From: Bacillota bacterium
Lineage (GTDB): Bacteria > Bacillota > Clostridia > Acetivibrionales > DTU013
DNA: 15,865 nucleotides
Assembly (NCBI GenBank): GCA_023409615.1
Contig: JAEYRF010000055.1
Span: 1-15,865, forward strand
Direction of reading: 5' to 3'
Part shown: positions 1-6,080 of the stretch, in pieces
Position numbering within the stretch: the stretch's first letter is position 1
How the letters are laid out: each line of letters opens with the position of its first letter
Notes under the pieces: model-generated
Database searches by the model: none
Told to the model about the DNA's origin: nothing
What the model saw: only the letters and a program-made list of their open reading frames with translations
Translations under genes and position numbers: made by a program

Positions 1-71
1 TCTTCCCTCAATAGTTGAAGAACAATCTGACTCTTAAATTCCGGGCTGTAATTTCTTCTTGCTTTACTCAT
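1..71 (-). CDS. IS3-family transposase OrfA, N-terminal fragment (cut by window edge)
   Basis: The reverse strand from ATG at 71 encodes 23 complete residues starting MSKARRNYSPEFKSQIV. This is the characteristic opening of the helix-turn-helix OrfA subunit (COG2963) of IS3-family transposases, which binds the terminal repeats and is normally fused to the OrfB integrase by a -1 frameshift. The reading frame stays open to the window edge. No strong ribosome binding site precedes the ATG, as is usual for weakly expressed transposases. Family assignment rests on this short stretch plus the TGAACC-type element end, so the family is fairly secure but the IS group is not. Confidence 0.72.
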   Translation of the reverse strand, partial: MSKARRNYSPEFKSQIVLQLLRE

Positions 72-122
72 GATTTTAGTATAACTTATTTTTTAGATTT
101 TGTGTCTCACCTTATGGGTTCA
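1..122 (-). mobile_element. Left end of an IS3-family insertion sequence (partial, runs off the window)
   Basis: The minus strand begins a transposase OrfA at 71 and has an untranslated leader up to about 122. The outer boundary is placed where the minus strand reads TGAACCC, followed by AAGGTGAGACAC, which resembles the terminal repeat and leader of IS150-like IS3 elements. The plus strand becomes recognisable NERD-domain coding sequence from about 120-125, which supports a boundary there. Only one end is visible, so the matching inverted repeat and target duplication cannot be checked. The exact end could be off by several bases. Confidence 0.7.
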
Positions 123-566
123 TTATACCATTTCAGAAATCCTATCAAGCAAAATTGGGGCCATATATATGCATTAAAAGAAGCACTAAAAGAGTTTAAG
201 AAAATAAACTACATTCCAATAATAATATTTGCCGGAAGTGCTGATTTAAAGAAAGTAGATGCTAAAACGGATGTGATTTACCCCTCTGAATTATATGTTA
301 CCATTCTTAACCACAGAGGCCTTGAACAGTTGAGTCCTACGGATATTGAAAATATTTATAAACACTTAAGTTCAATTTCTATTAATGACCGAAAATCCAG
401 AAAAAAGCATAATAGGAACATTAGATCTCGAGTACAAAACAATTACAACACCTCAAAAGCAGGTATATGTCCAAAATGTAAAAGTAATCTTGTTAAACGA
501 TCCGGTAAATATGGTGATTTTATTGGCTGCAGCAACTATCCTAAATGCAAATATACACATACTTAA
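120..566 (+). pseudogene. NERD-domain / topoisomerase-type zinc-ribbon protein, 5'-truncated by the IS
   Basis: The readable part (about 148 residues) begins with LYHFRNPIKQNWGHIYALKE, the C-terminal half of a NERD (nuclease-related) domain, and continues with the PIIIFAGSADLKKV strand typical of that domain. A basic, Ser/Asn-rich linker leads to a C-terminal zinc ribbon of the topoisomerase C4 type (CPKCKSNL, then CSNYPKCKY; spacing C-x2-C-x16-C-x5-C). Full NERD proteins carry the nuclease-like core and often N-terminal membrane segments upstream. Here the same frame runs backward only through antisense IS sequence to a stop at 12-14, so the N-terminal half is missing. The open frame from TTG at 15 is therefore a chimera and not a real start. 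NERD proteins are thought to act on nucleic acid; this copy is probably inactive unless its 5' part lies beyond the IS. Confidence 0.72.
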
Positions 567-663
567 TATTGCTAAGACGCTTTGGATTTTGATTCAGGGT
601 ACTTCATGGCCTTGCCGACGCAACATTTTTTAGTCTGACGGTTTTATCGTTTATCCAATGTGT

Positions 664-1311
664 TCAGAATTTACTTTTTCTATAAAGCATATACGAATAG
701 CCAAAGGGTATTGTCACGATAAGAATCGCAGCTATAACCGTCAGAGATATTCCTAGGCCGGTGCTCATTCCGGGAAAAAATCCACCCGCTAGAATCAGCA
801 TGCCACCAACAATCATGAGGTACCCGGCAAGGCGGTTTGTTTTATTCCAATTATCCACATTATCCAGCGTCCAAGGCAGTTTGATACCCATGACGTAGTT
901 CTGATGGCTTTTAGGCAAATAATTGCCCATAACGATGAATAGGATTCCTGTAGCAAGCGTTGTAATCATCACAATAGGGATATTTACACCCAAAGACATA
1001 AAGAGGGTTATAGGTATAAGTATCAGAGATACGAACGGAATTATCCATATACTAATAAGGCGCAATGCCATTGAATGGTTTTCGCTTTTGGGGTCATTAA
1101 ACAAACGGATTTTCGAGTATAAATTGATAAGCAGGAAAATCACTGGTAAACCAAATGCAGCAAGTGCTTTTGGTATATAACGATCTGCCTCGCCCAAGCT
1201 ATTCCAGTGAACAGCTATTTCACCAGGCAAGCGACTGTAAAGCTGCAACGACAAAATAACAGGAAGTATACATAAAATTGATGTAAATATAGTAATCTTT
1301 TTATTCTTCAT
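664..1311 (-). CDS. sdpI: SdpI-family membrane immunity/signal protein (DUF1648-SdpI)
   Basis: 215 residues with about six hydrophobic helices. An N-terminal DUF1648-like part contains the family signature LPGEIAVHWNSLGEAD after the first helix. A later SdpI half carries MGNYLPKSHQNYVMGIKLPWTL and NWNKTNRLAGYLMIVGG, both hallmark SdpI motifs. In Bacillus subtilis, SdpI protects against the SdpC killing peptide and also sequesters the repressor SdpR at the membrane. The start chosen is ATG at 1311, preceded by GAGGAAG at a good distance; an in-frame ATG at 1329 lies further inside sdpR and has no better site. The gene overlaps the 3' end of sdpR by 11 bases, so the two are translationally coupled. 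No sdpABC toxin genes are in the window, so immunity to a foreign or lost toxin, or a general cell-envelope role, is inferred. Confidence 0.85.
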   Translation of the reverse strand: MKNKKITIFTSILCILPVILSLQLYSRLPGEIAVHWNSLGEADRYIPKALAAFGLPVIFLLINLYSKIRLFNDPKSENHSMALRLISIWIIPFVSLILIPITLFMSLGVNIPIVMITTLATGILFIVMGNYLPKSHQNYVMGIKLPWTLDNVDNWNKTNRLAGYLMIVGGMLILAGGFFPGMSTGLGISLTVIAAILIVTIPFGYSYMLYRKSKF

Positions 1312-1582
1312 GATATTCTTCCTCTCCATTAAATTGTGATAACCAGAGCATCAATTCTTCAAAAACAGATGCACTGAGTTCATAGTAAATAAAGTTTTTA
1401 TGCTTCGTTTCAAAAACAAGCCCGGCCTTTTTTAACAACGCCAGATGGTATGATATCGTAGCATTTGTCACTTCAAAGTTACTCGCTATATCTCCAGCAG
1501 ACAAACGACCTTTTTTTAATAATAACAATATCTCTCTTCGAACCGGATCGGAGAGAGCCTTTAATGTTTCCGAAAAGCTCAG
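1301..1582 (-). CDS. sdpR: ArsR-family transcriptional repressor, SdpR-like, probable CTG start
   Basis: 93 residues. The winged helix-turn-helix is clear: TLKALSDPVRREILLLLKK (alpha-1/2), LSAGDIASNFEVTNATISYH (HTH) and KNFIYYEL (wing). There are no ArsR metal-binding cysteines, as in SdpR. The homology begins at about residue 2 (LSFSETLKALSD), but between the upstream stop (1601-1603) and TTG at 1528 there is no ATG, GTG or TTG. CTG at 1582 sits 7 bases after AGGGGG, which makes it the best start; the TTG at 1528 would remove the first helices. The next gene, sdpI, overlaps its end, matching the known sdpRI operon in which SdpI titrates SdpR. Autoregulation is strongly suggested by paired palindromes around the promoter. 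Confidence 0.8.
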   Translation of the reverse strand: MSFSETLKALSDPVRREILLLLKKGRLSAGDIASNFEVTNATISYHLALLKKAGLVFETKHKNFIYYELSASVFEELMLWLSQFNGEEEYHEE

Positions 1583-1615
1583 ATTACCGCCCCCTGAAAA
1601 TCAATTTAGAACATC

Positions 1616-1627
1616 ATCTAAATAGAT
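1616..1627. promoter_or_regulatory. Probable SdpR operator, promoter-proximal copy
   Basis: ATCTAAATAGAT is an imperfect palindrome (arms ATCT/AGAT) that overlaps the last two bases of the -10 and the predicted start site of the sdpR promoter. It is the exact reverse complement of the sequence at 1655-1666. Binding here would block RNA polymerase. That the ligand is the adjacent ArsR-type protein is inferred. Confidence 0.6.
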
Positions 1628-1654
1628 AGTAGCATATAGAATATACAATGTCAA
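1626..1654 (-). promoter_or_regulatory. SigA-type promoter of sdpR-sdpI
   Basis: On the minus strand a perfect -35 TTGACA (1654-1649) is followed by a 17-base spacer and a -10 TACTAT (1631-1626, five of six to consensus). Transcription would begin near 1619, leaving a leader of about 37 bases before the CTG start. Position, strand and spacing all agree. Confidence 0.75.
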
Positions 1655-1666
1655 ATCTATTTAGAT
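1655..1666. promoter_or_regulatory. Probable SdpR operator, promoter-distal copy
   Basis: ATCTATTTAGAT directly abuts the -35 hexamer of the sdpR promoter. With flanks, ATCTATTTAGATAG matches 12 of 14 bases of 1616-1629 in direct orientation, with a centre-to-centre distance of 39 bp, close to four helical turns. Two copies bracketing a promoter fit cooperative repression. Confidence 0.6.
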
Positions 1667-1690
1667 AGAATTTAAAATAGGTTTAAAGAG

Positions 1691-1834
1691 ATGTACAACA
1701 TAATTGTTTTAGCGTTTAATATTTTAAAGGAAAATGGTAAAATTATTGTTGAGCTTGATACCCAATTCTTTAGTTCTATCTATGGCTCGGCGGAAGACCG
1801 TTTCGGTATTCGTTGACAATTGATCTCTTTGTAA
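1691..1834 (+). pseudogene. 3' remnant of a VOC (PhnB/glyoxalase-like) gene with in-frame TGA
   Basis: From ATG at 1691 the frame encodes 41 residues ending at TGA 1814-1816. The stretch LKENGKIIVELDTQFFSSIY followed by GSAEDRFGIR matches the last quarter of PhnB-like vicinal-oxygen-chelate proteins, which typically end in a motif like DKFGVxWQL. Here the Trp position is TGA, and reading through gives QLISL before a TAA at 1832-1834, so TGG has probably mutated to TGA. The first three quarters of the roughly 140-residue domain are absent, and upstream lies the sdpR promoter region. It is almost certainly a non-functional scrap. Confidence 0.6.
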
Positions 1835-1849
1835 AGAAGGAGCTGGCAC

Positions 1850-2791
1850 ATGAAAAAAATAAGTAAAAAAGCCTTTGATGAAATTCGTTTGTGGATTTAT
1901 CGTAATTCCAGACAATTAGATCTGGCAATGTGGCAATTCGAATTTGAAAATGGTAACAAAGACAACGTTCTTTCTGCTCTATCTCATTATCAAAATGCGG
2001 ATGGCGGGTTTGGTAACGCACTAGAGCCTGATTGCTGGAATCCTAGTTCCTCACCATATGCCACGTTAATTGCAGTCAGTAAATTGCATGACATAAGTTT
2101 TGCGGATACAAGTCACCCAATCATGCAGGGTATAATTAGATTCTTTGAGAGTGGTGTACACTTCAATGGTGACGGCTGGTTATTCAGCATCCCATCTAAT
2201 AATGATTACCCCCGCGCACCGTGGTGGACATATGATCCAAAGGCTAATGAGTATGAGCATAAAGGCGTTACATTGGGAATAGTTTGTTATGTGCTGCAAT
2301 TCGTTAACAGGGAATCAGAATTGTACAAGAAAGCTTTTACGATTGCAAATAAATTACTTTCAGAACTAAAAGAACCAGATAATTTGGGAGATATGGGTGT
2401 ATCCGGTTATTGTATGATTTTAGAGAAAATCAAACAGCTGAATTTAGCGGATCAATTCGACATGGCTTTTTATTCTGCTGTTGTAAAAAGGCTTGTAGAC
2501 GAAGCTATTGTGCGGGACACTTCTCAATGGGCTAATTACAGTGTAAGGCCTTCTCAGTTTATCTTTACGCCTGACAGCCCGTATTTAGAGGGTAACGAAG
2601 ATATAGTTGAAAAAGAGCTTGATTACCTTATTGATACAAGACCCGATAACGGTGTCTGGGGAATCACATGGCAGTGGTGGGAAAACTACGAAAAATACCC
2701 GAAAGAATTTGCTATATCAGAAAACTGGTGGAAAGCTGATAAAGCAATTTCCGCGCTAAAGCTTTTAAGGAACTTCGGCAGGCTTGAATAA
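1850..2791 (+). CDS. Terpenoid-cyclase/prenyltransferase-like alpha-alpha toroid protein, function unknown
   Basis: 313 residues, soluble, no signal peptide. Two tryptophan- and glycine-rich motifs mark the alpha/alpha-toroid repeat family that includes squalene-hopene cyclases and prenyltransferase beta subunits: YQNADGGFGNALEPD (residues 47-61) and NGVWGITWQWW (267-277). A third, weaker Trp-rich element is NGDGWLFSIP (106-115). It is about half the length of a true squalene cyclase, lacks an obvious DxDD protonation motif and has no membrane-insertion segment, so cyclase activity is not supported. Homologues of this size are usually annotated as hypothetical. AAGGAG lies 7-8 bases before the ATG. 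It sits just behind the VOC remnant and has no evident operon partners. A carbohydrate- or isoprenoid-related role is possible but unproven. Confidence 0.7.
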   Translation: MKKISKKAFDEIRLWIYRNSRQLDLAMWQFEFENGNKDNVLSALSHYQNADGGFGNALEPDCWNPSSSPYATLIAVSKLHDISFADTSHPIMQGIIRFFESGVHFNGDGWLFSIPSNNDYPRAPWWTYDPKANEYEHKGVTLGIVCYVLQFVNRESELYKKAFTIANKLLSELKEPDNLGDMGVSGYCMILEKIKQLNLADQFDMAFYSAVVKRLVDEAIVRDTSQWANYSVRPSQFIFTPDSPYLEGNEDIVEKELDYLIDTRPDNGVWGITWQWWENYEKYPKEFAISENWWKADKAISALKLLRNFGRLE

Positions 2792-2821
2792 CATGCTTTC
2801 AACGCTGATGATAAGCATGTT
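2790..2821. repeat. Inverted repeat between convergent genes, possible weak bidirectional terminator
   Basis: Perfect 9-bp arms AACATGCTT (2790-2798) and AAGCATGTT (2813-2821) flank a 14-base loop. They lie exactly between the plus-strand toroid gene and the minus-strand PPOX gene. Neither side has a T-run, so termination by this hairpin alone is uncertain. Confidence 0.45.
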
Positions 2822-2842
2822 CTACGCAGAAGCTAATTCACT

Positions 2843-3274
2843 TCAGCCGGTAAAATCCATTTCATATTTAGTTCCGTGACTAAAAAGCACCGCATCCGTC
2901 AAGCGAACACAAAGAAGGCAAGTATTCGGATCGTTTTCATTGGTATGCCCGTTATCATACCACTCCGCGAACGCCGTCCGCAGCTTCGACATTATTTCTG
3001 CGTTTCTTTCTTCACGAACATAACCAAGATTTTCACCAATACCGTGGGCAGTAAACCACTCTCCGCAAATAGCAACCACCGGGTTGTCCTTAATTTGCTT
3101 CATTTTGTTTGATAACGCGTATGTAACGGTATAAAATGCACCATCTTCATAATAACTGTTGACCGTTCTAACAGCAGGGCGATTGCCGTCTACTGTTGCA
3201 AGCGAAATAAGGTTGTCATGGCCGAACCGTTCTACCATGATCTCTAATGCTTTCGGGTCTATTGTGTTATTCAT
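2843..3274 (-). CDS. Pyridoxamine 5'-phosphate oxidase (PPOX)-family flavin-binding protein
   Basis: 143 residues. The split-barrel FMN-binding fold of the PPOX family is recognisable from DNLISLATVDGNRPAVRTVN (residues 20-39), the YTVTYALSNKMKQIKDNPVV segment that follows, and the C-terminal TCLLCVRLTDAVLFSHG strands. Members bind FMN, F420 or haem and carry out diverse reductions; true PdxH is longer and has other substrate residues, so a B6 role is not implied. The start chosen is ATG at 3274 behind GAGGGG; the longer open frame to 3436 is only the shadow of the overlapping VOC gene. ATGAATAA at the junction means its start overlaps the stop of the upstream VOC gene, so the two are translationally coupled. 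It is the last gene of the 4033-2843 operon. Confidence 0.82.
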   Translation of the reverse strand: MNNTIDPKALEIMVERFGHDNLISLATVDGNRPAVRTVNSYYEDGAFYTVTYALSNKMKQIKDNPVVAICGEWFTAHGIGENLGYVREERNAEIMSKLRTAFAEWYDNGHTNENDPNTCLLCVRLTDAVLFSHGTKYEMDFTG

Positions 3275-3446
3275 TTTTATTTCCCCTCTCTTGCGCAACG
3301 GCGATCTTGTTACCGTCAGGATCAGCGAACCAAAAAAATCCGTAATGGTTACCCTCAACAAAAGGCTCTTCCTGCAGGACAATTTTATAAAATTCCGCGA
3401 GACGTGGCGCATTGTCTGTCTCAATACATATTCCACTAAAATTCAT
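3267..3446 (-). CDS. Very short VOC (glyoxalase/bleomycin-resistance fold) protein, internally deleted
   Basis: 59 residues from ATG at 3446, behind AAAGGAG. The first part, NFSGICIETDNAPRLAEFYK then VLQEEPFVEGNHYGF, is the N-terminal betaalphabeta unit of a VOC protein. It runs straight into FWFADPDGNKIAVAQ, the C-terminal strand that normally lies near residue 110 of a roughly 120-residue domain. About 60-70 central residues are therefore missing, in frame, and the domain could not fold normally as a monomer. Despite this, its stop still overlaps the PPOX start (ATGAATAA), so translational coupling is preserved. It lies 17 bases after the YdeI-like gene. It is most likely a deletion remnant kept because its translation feeds the downstream gene, but a functional mini-protein cannot be excluded. 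Confidence 0.65.
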   Translation of the reverse strand: MNFSGICIETDNAPRLAEFYKIVLQEEPFVEGNHYGFFWFADPDGNKIAVAQERGNKNE

Positions 3447-3463
3447 GATTTTCTCCTTTTAGC

Positions 3464-4033
3464 TCACATTGGTTTCAGGTTATTATTCAGCCTGTCAATG
3501 ATCTTTTCAAAATCCCTTTGCCGAGCTTCCTCAGTCTTAAATGAGAGGTATCTCTTCGTGTATGTGAACCGAACAGACCGCGACATATTTATGAAATTCT
3601 CATATGCCGGGGAAATACCGGCCAGCTTTTCCTCGAAGGCTTTGACTTGCTCATCAGTTATCGGAATGCCTCTCGGAACATCCCATGTTCCGTTTTTAAT
3701 CGCCGTTTCTACAGCTTTTTCACCCAATTCAGTCATTACCCCTTTTGCTCGTAATGTTTCAACCGTTTTCATGTTCTTTTCAGACCAAACACTTTTTACA
3801 CTGCGTCGCGCGAAGTATTTTAGATATTTTGTATTGTCAATACTCTTCATTTGCCCGTCTATCCACCCGAAACATAATGCTTCTTCCAAAGCGTCGTTTG
3901 CAGATAAAGAGATGACAGCTTTCGTTTTCCCGAATATAAGCCATACTCCCTCGCTTGCTTCAGCATTTTCTTTCAGCCATGCGCGAAAATCCACGCGCGA
4001 TGAAAATAGTAATTCGGGAATAACTGCTCTCAT
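3464..4033 (-). CDS. YdeI/OmpD-associated family protein (bacteriocin-protection type)
   Basis: 189 residues, COG4430-like. Family hallmarks are VDFRAWLKENAEASEGVWL (residues 14-32), EEALCFGWIDGQMKSID (50-66) and KYFARRSVKSVWSEKN (72-87), with a C-terminal SRSVRFTYTKRY segment. No signal peptide or membrane helix is visible, so it is cytoplasmic. Relatives are annotated as bacteriocin-protection proteins on thin evidence, and the biochemical role is unknown. ATG at 4033 follows AAAGGAC at a good distance; the longer frame to 4069 has no site. It leads an apparent three-gene operon with the mini-VOC and PPOX genes (gap of 17 bases, then overlap). Confidence 0.82.
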   Translation of the reverse strand: MRAVIPELLFSSRVDFRAWLKENAEASEGVWLIFGKTKAVISLSANDALEEALCFGWIDGQMKSIDNTKYLKYFARRSVKSVWSEKNMKTVETLRAKGVMTELGEKAVETAIKNGTWDVPRGIPITDEQVKAFEEKLAGISPAYENFINMSRSVRFTYTKRYLSFKTEEARQRDFEKIIDRLNNNLKPM

Positions 4034-4069
4034 AATGATGAGTCCTTTCAAAATCATTATAAATCGCAC

Positions 4070-4232
4070 AGCCGCAAAGCAGGGCGACTGACGTATATCA
4101 TTGCAATCGTTGCCTTATGCAAATCTATTACCTTTATTATATCGTATTTATGGGTTGTTTTACATGATCTATTTATGTTATATGCTCTCAACTTTTATGA
4201 TGTTTCTTTACATGATTATGTATCGATGCAGA
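4070..4232. other. Intergenic region between YdeI operon and chemoreceptor gene
   Basis: A/T-rich, with no credible open frame. It should hold the promoter of the minus-strand YdeI operon, but I cannot place convincing -35/-10 boxes. TTTACATGAT occurs twice as a direct repeat (4159-4168 and 4207-4216). No terminator for the chemoreceptor gene is evident. Confidence 0.5.
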
Positions 4233-5756
4233 TCACAGCTTCAGGTCAATACCCAGTACCCCTGCAATAGCCCCGTCCTCATCAATTACCGGCACGGAAA
4301 GAGTAAGGCACGGACTTTTTGTTATAGCGGAGATATAGACCTTTGAACAGAATTCCTCCCCTTGAATGCTTTTTTGGAACCAATCTCTGATTTTTGCATT
4401 AGCTATTCCCGCTTCGGGTATTGAGCATAAAAACCTGCCCTTGGCATCATTACTCCAGGCAGCTTCAATAAAATCATAATTCTGTATGAGTCCCGCCAGT
4501 TCCACCCTGTGACTTTCCTTATTCATATTTTTAAACTGTGGGAGTGCAGCCAATTCCCTAATTATCTTGAAGGCATCATTTATTTTGTTGGAGTAACCGG
4601 AGCTTTCAGAGGTCAAGTCCTCTAATACCGAATTATCCTGTAATTCCATTAGACCTCTTGATGCATCACTTAAACGGCTGCCCATCTCAGCAACCTCCAT
4701 GATGCCTTGCATCTGCTTATATACTGACCCCTTTACACTTTCCACACTTTCCTCAGTTACACATATCAGATTTTCAACTCCACATATCTTGCTCACTACA
4801 TCGCTTGCACCCCTGGTCTCTGTCTCAGATAAAGAGATGATTTTTTTCGCCATGTCCAATAGTCCATGAAAGGAGTCACGAATTCTGCAAAGCTTATTTT
4901 CAATATTAATTGCACTCTTGACTCCATTTTCAACCTTAATTCCATTTTCACTGACAGTCCTTTGAATGCCTGTTATTTCTCCGTTTATTGCTGTTACAAG
5001 ATGTTTGATTTCCTCCACCGATTTTTCGCTTTCGATTGACAACTTTTGTATTTCTCCTGCAACAACAGCAAATCCTTTGCCATTTTCTCCTGCTCTTGCC
5101 GATTCGATTGTTGCATTCAGGGACAACATCCGGGTTCTCCTGGCAATATGCTTGACTGTCTCCAGAATCCTCACTATATCCACCGATGTATTAGACAATT
5201 TATCCATGTAATCGGCAGTTATTCTGAAAGCAGCCTCTATTTCTCGAATGATGTCGGCAATCTGAAGTATTTCAGGCATACTGGTTTCCAGAATCGTTTC
5301 CGAATTTATTCCTAAGGACTCAAGTTCAAGAGTGGTACTTCTTGATTCCTCCAGCAGCCTGATCATTTCTCTTACTTCTACTACCGTTTCATTAATCTTT
5401 TCATTAACCTGGGTATTTAAATGAGCCATTTCTGCCGTTTGAGAATATACCTGCTGTGCAAACCCGTTATTCTCATCCAGATTTATTGTTAATTGCTCCG
5501 AAACCGCCGAGATTTGGTTTGATGTTACATGCAGCTCCAGCTTCAGCTTTGCCAGTTCTCTTTTCAGGTCATCGACTGTCTTATCCTTTTGGACATTTGC
5601 TTTAAAGCCGCGTATTACAAGATAGGCGCCTGCTGCCAAACCCATTGACAGGTATATAATTGTGTTAATTAGTTTTGCCTGAAAAGGCATCAGGAATATT
5701 ATAGCTCCCAAAATATAGCATATGACAGCAGTCATTAAAATTTTTTTATTACTCAT
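4233..5756 (-). CDS. Methyl-accepting chemotaxis-type receptor with C-terminal Cache/PDC-like domain
   Basis: 507 residues. Two N-terminal membrane helices (about 6-23 and 31-49) are joined by a loop of only a few residues, so there is no external ligand domain. A coiled coil (58-90) follows, then the methyl-accepting signalling domain with the conserved hairpin tip (residues 202-240: RTRMLSLNATIESARAGENG, then KGFAVVAGEIQKLS), which contacts CheA/CheW. After the returning coiled coil, residues 415-507 form a compact domain: LIQNYDFIEAAWSNDAKGRF, then VYISAITKSPCLTLSVPVID and GAIAGVLGIDLKL. This resembles half of a Cache/PDC sensor, including the SVPVIDEDGAIAGVLGIDL ending. Both termini are predicted cytoplasmic, so the sensor would read an internal ligand. 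AAAGGAG lies 10 bases before the ATG. No che genes are nearby. MCP identity is firm; the sensor-family assignment is moderate. Confidence 0.88.
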   Translation of the reverse strand: MSNKKILMTAVICYILGAIIFLMPFQAKLINTIIYLSMGLAAGAYLVIRGFKANVQKDKTVDDLKRELAKLKLELHVTSNQISAVSEQLTINLDENNGFAQQVYSQTAEMAHLNTQVNEKINETVVEVREMIRLLEESRSTTLELESLGINSETILETSMPEILQIADIIREIEAAFRITADYMDKLSNTSVDIVRILETVKHIARRTRMLSLNATIESARAGENGKGFAVVAGEIQKLSIESEKSVEEIKHLVTAINGEITGIQRTVSENGIKVENGVKSAINIENKLCRIRDSFHGLLDMAKKIISLSETETRGASDVVSKICGVENLICVTEESVESVKGSVYKQMQGIMEVAEMGSRLSDASRGLMELQDNSVLEDLTSESSGYSNKINDAFKIIRELAALPQFKNMNKESHRVELAGLIQNYDFIEAAWSNDAKGRFLCSIPEAGIANAKIRDWFQKSIQGEEFCSKVYISAITKSPCLTLSVPVIDEDGAIAGVLGIDLKL

Positions 5757-6080
5757 ATCTGCATCGCTCCTTTGTAAAATTAAGTAAAATAAAAAGCGCC
5801 AACACAGGATTTCCCTATATTAACGCCGTCGTTAAAACGAGTTGATAAACTGCTTTTAAGATTTATTACCGATTTTAACATATAATAAAATGTATGGCAA
5901 TCAGTTTTTGCAATTTATCTTTTAACGGTAAAAGTCACAATAACTGTTTTTTTGCAGTATGTCCTCTTGCTTTGACTCCAGGTAGAAAACAATTCAACAA
6001 GTACTCGGTATATACTTGGATGGCAGCATGGATTACAATTAAATAGTGAACTAAATTTAGGAACTGCTTTGGAGGTATAT
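5757..6080. other. Divergent intergenic region between chemoreceptor and GNAT genes
   Basis: 324 bases with no open frame I can support. It must carry the divergent promoters, but I see no convincing pair of hexamers. Two small hairpin-capable palindromes stand out: TTAACG-CCGT-CGTTAA (5820-5835), in the probable leader of the chemoreceptor mRNA, and CTTTTA-ACGG-TAAAAG (5919-5934). Both have perfect 6-bp arms and 4-base loops and could be regulator sites or RNA hairpins. I recognise no riboswitch. Confidence 0.45.

Noticed and set aside
15..119. Coding sequence upstream of the NERD remainder (first 35 codons of the frame from TTG 15)
   Set aside because: These codons are the antisense of IS3-family OrfA and its leader, and show no NERD similarity.
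3275..3436. N-terminal extension of the PPOX gene to ATG 3436
   Set aside because: The frame is the shadow of the overlapping mini-VOC gene; a good ribosome binding site and family homology place the start at 3274.
4159..4216. Direct repeat TTTACATGAT (two copies) as a regulatory or CRISPR-like element
   Set aside because: There are only two 10-base copies in A/T-rich DNA with no matching spacer structure; chance is likely.
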